Positions 62,123-64,000 of a DNA stretch of 64,000 bases are shown in pieces. Both the position numbers and the translations under genes were made by a program. The first letter of the stretch is position 1. Every line of letters starts with the position of its first letter. The stretch is from Colletes latitarsis (Eukaryota; Arthropoda; Insecta; Hymenoptera; Colletidae): NCBI RefSeq assembly GCF_051014445.1, contig NW_027488379.1, positions 1,488,001 to 1,552,000 on the forward strand, written 5' to 3'. Under the pieces are notes generated by a model. It was not told the DNA's origin. It searched no databases and was given only the letters and a program-made list of their open reading frames with translations.

Positions 62123-64000
62123 GGTTAGGTCTAGGATTTGCCCTCATCAGGCTCATACTTTCGCATATTTCTCATACTTCATGGCTAGATCCTGGGCTAT
62201 TTCTGGATTGGATCACGTAGTAAGGTGGTACCACACTGAAACGTTCAATGAAACGTGGTCTGGATAAATATTTTAGAGGATAACGCATCTTAGGTCTGGG
62301 TTAGGTCTAAGATTTGCCCTCATCAGGCTCACAGTTTCGCGTTTTTCACATACTTGTTGAACAGATCCTGGGTTTTTTCTGGTTTGGATCCCGTAGTAGT
62401 GTGGTACCACACTGAAACAGTCCACTAAACCTGGTTTCGCTCAATATTTTAGAGGATAACGCATGCTAGGTGTAGGTCAGGCCTGGTTTTTTCACTCATC
62501 AGACTCATACTTTCGCATTCTTCACATACTTGTTGAACGGATCCTGGGTTTTTTCTGGTTTGGATCACGTAGTAATGTGGGTCCACACTGAAACATTCAA
62601 TTAAACCTGGTTTCGATCAATATTTTAGAGGATAACGCAAGTTAGGTCTGGGATAGGTCTGGGATTTGCCCTCATCAGGCTCATACTTTCGCGTTTTTCA
62701 CATACTAGTTGAACAGATCCTGGGTTTTTTCTGGTTTGGATCCCGTAGTAGTGTGGTACCACACTGAAACAGTCCATTAAACCTGGTTTCGCTCAATATT
62801 TTAGAGGATAACGCATGTTAGGTCTAGGTCAGGCCTGGTTTTTTCACTCATCAGACTCATACTTTCGCATTCTTCACATACTTGTTGAACGGATCCTGGG
62901 TTTTTTCTGGTTTGGGTCACATAGTAATGTGATACCACACTGAAACATTCAATTAAACCTGGTTTCGATCAATATTTTAGAGGATAACGCAAGTTAGGTC
63001 TGGGATAGGTCTGGGATTTGCCCTCAACATGCTCATACTTTCGCGTTTTTCATATACTAGTTGAACAGATCCTGGGTTTTTTCTGGTTTGGATCCCGTAG
63101 TAGTGTGATACCACACTGAAACATTCAATTAAACCTGGTTTCGATCAATATTTTAGAGGATAACGCAAGTTAGGTCTGGGATAGGTCTGGGATTTGCCCT
63201 CAACATGCTCATACTTTCGCGTTTTTCATATACTAGTTGAACAGATCCTGGGTTTTTTCTGGTTTGGATCCCGTAGTAGTGTGGTACCACACTGAAACCG
63301 TCATTAAACCTGGTTTCGCTCAATATTTTAGAGGATAACACATGTTAGGTCTAGGTTAGGTCTGGGATTTGCTCTCATCAGGCTCATTCTTTCGCATATG
63401 TCTCATACTTGATGGCTAGATCCTGGGCTTTTTCTGGATTGCATCACGTAATAACGTAGTACCACACTGAAACAGTCAATGAAACCTGGTTTCCATCAAT
63501 ATTTTAGAGGACAACGCAAGTTAGGTCTAGGTAAGGCCTGAGATTTTCACTGATCAGACTCATACATTCGCATTCCTCACATACTTGTTGAACTGATCCT
63601 GGGTTTTTTCTGGCTTGGATCACGTAGTAATGTGGTACCACACTGAAACATTCAACTAACCTGGTTTCGATCAATATTTTGGAGGATAACGCAAGTTAGG
63701 TCTGGGATAGGTCTGGGATTTGCTCTCATCAGGCTCATTCTTTCGCATATTTCTCATACTTGATGGCTAGATCCTGAGCTTTTTGTGGATTGCATCACGT
63801 AGTAATGAAGTACAACACTGAAACAGTCAATTAAACCTGGTTTCCATCAATATTTTAGAGGACAACGCAAGTTAGGTCTGGGATAGGTCTGGGATTTGCC
63901 CTCATCAGGCTCATACTGTCGCGTTTTTCACATACTTGTTGAACAGATCCTGGGTTTTTTCTGGTTTGGATCCCGTAGTAGTGTGGTACCACACTGAAAC
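62123..64000 (+). repeat. Higher-order repeat H2, copy 3, cut by the window end
   Basis: The first 1,878 bp of a third copy, 5,633 bp after copy 2 and nearly identical to it. Confidence 0.9.

Larger units (their letters stand above)
49967..64000 (+). repeat. Satellite family B, continued to the window end
   Basis: About 80 further family B monomers in the same orientation. Positions 49,967-51,385 are irregular, and the remainder is the second higher-order repeat. No gene is seen. The array runs off the end of the window. Confidence 0.96.

Noticed and set aside
38926..63341. Minus-strand open frames of 62-89 residues in family B, identical in several places
   Set aside because: Their identity follows from higher-order repeat copying of the DNA, not from protein conservation. 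They contain no domain and no plausible start context.
36130..64000. Possible RNA polymerase III B box in GGTTTCGATCAA of family B
   Set aside because: It needs an extra base compared with the GTTCGANNC core, no properly spaced A box is seen, and family A lacks it.
1..64000. CRISPR array or other short direct-repeat immune array
   Set aside because: The repeat unit is a full 176-bp monomer with divergence throughout. There are no short conserved repeats with unique spacers and no cas-like genes.

Overview
This window is almost entirely tandem satellite DNA with a monomer of about 176 bp, always in the same orientation. Three 5'-truncated, poly(A)-tailed copies of one GC-rich non-LTR retrotransposon interrupt it. 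I see no host gene, tRNA, rRNA or CRISPR array. The retrotransposon encodes an R1-clade-like reverse transcriptase with a C-terminal CCHC knuckle, which points to an arthropod, most likely an insect. Each satellite monomer also carries two tandem copies of an 11-nt motif, TTAGGTCTGGG or a close variant, which extends the insect telomere unit TTAGG. From memory, and unchecked, 11-nt telomere repeats of this kind have been reported in some bees. My best guess is therefore a heterochromatic, possibly subtelomeric or pericentromeric, array of a hymenopteran.

Layout. Positions 1-36,000 hold satellite family A, about 180 monomers by length, arranged as a tangle of nested segmental duplications. Positions 36,001-64,000 hold satellite family B, about 157 monomers, organised into clean higher-order repeats. 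One has a 3,522-bp period in three copies (37.2-47.1 kb) and the other has 5,104/5,633-bp copies (51.4-64.0 kb). The A/B switch occurs inside one monomer, next to the telomere-like block.

Inserts. Copy 1 (30,034-32,680, +) keeps an open 702-codon ORF2 fragment from just before the RT domain to the stop. Copy 2 (33,369-35,129, -) keeps the last 405 codons. Copy 3 (49,541-49,966, +) is 3'UTR only. All three end at the same 3' base followed by uninterrupted A runs of 22-27, and all have perfect target-site duplications of 13-16 bp. They are therefore recent target-primed insertions. Copies 1 and 2 face each other across 688 bp of satellite and form a large inverted repeat.

How it fits together. 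The satellite evolves by unequal exchange and conversion: mosaic repeat copies and local multi-monomer expansions are directly visible. The retrotransposon uses the satellite as a landing site. Copy 3 lies within the telomere-like motif itself. The many 60-170 aa open frames in the array are by-products of a stop-poor 176-bp unit and are not annotated as genes.
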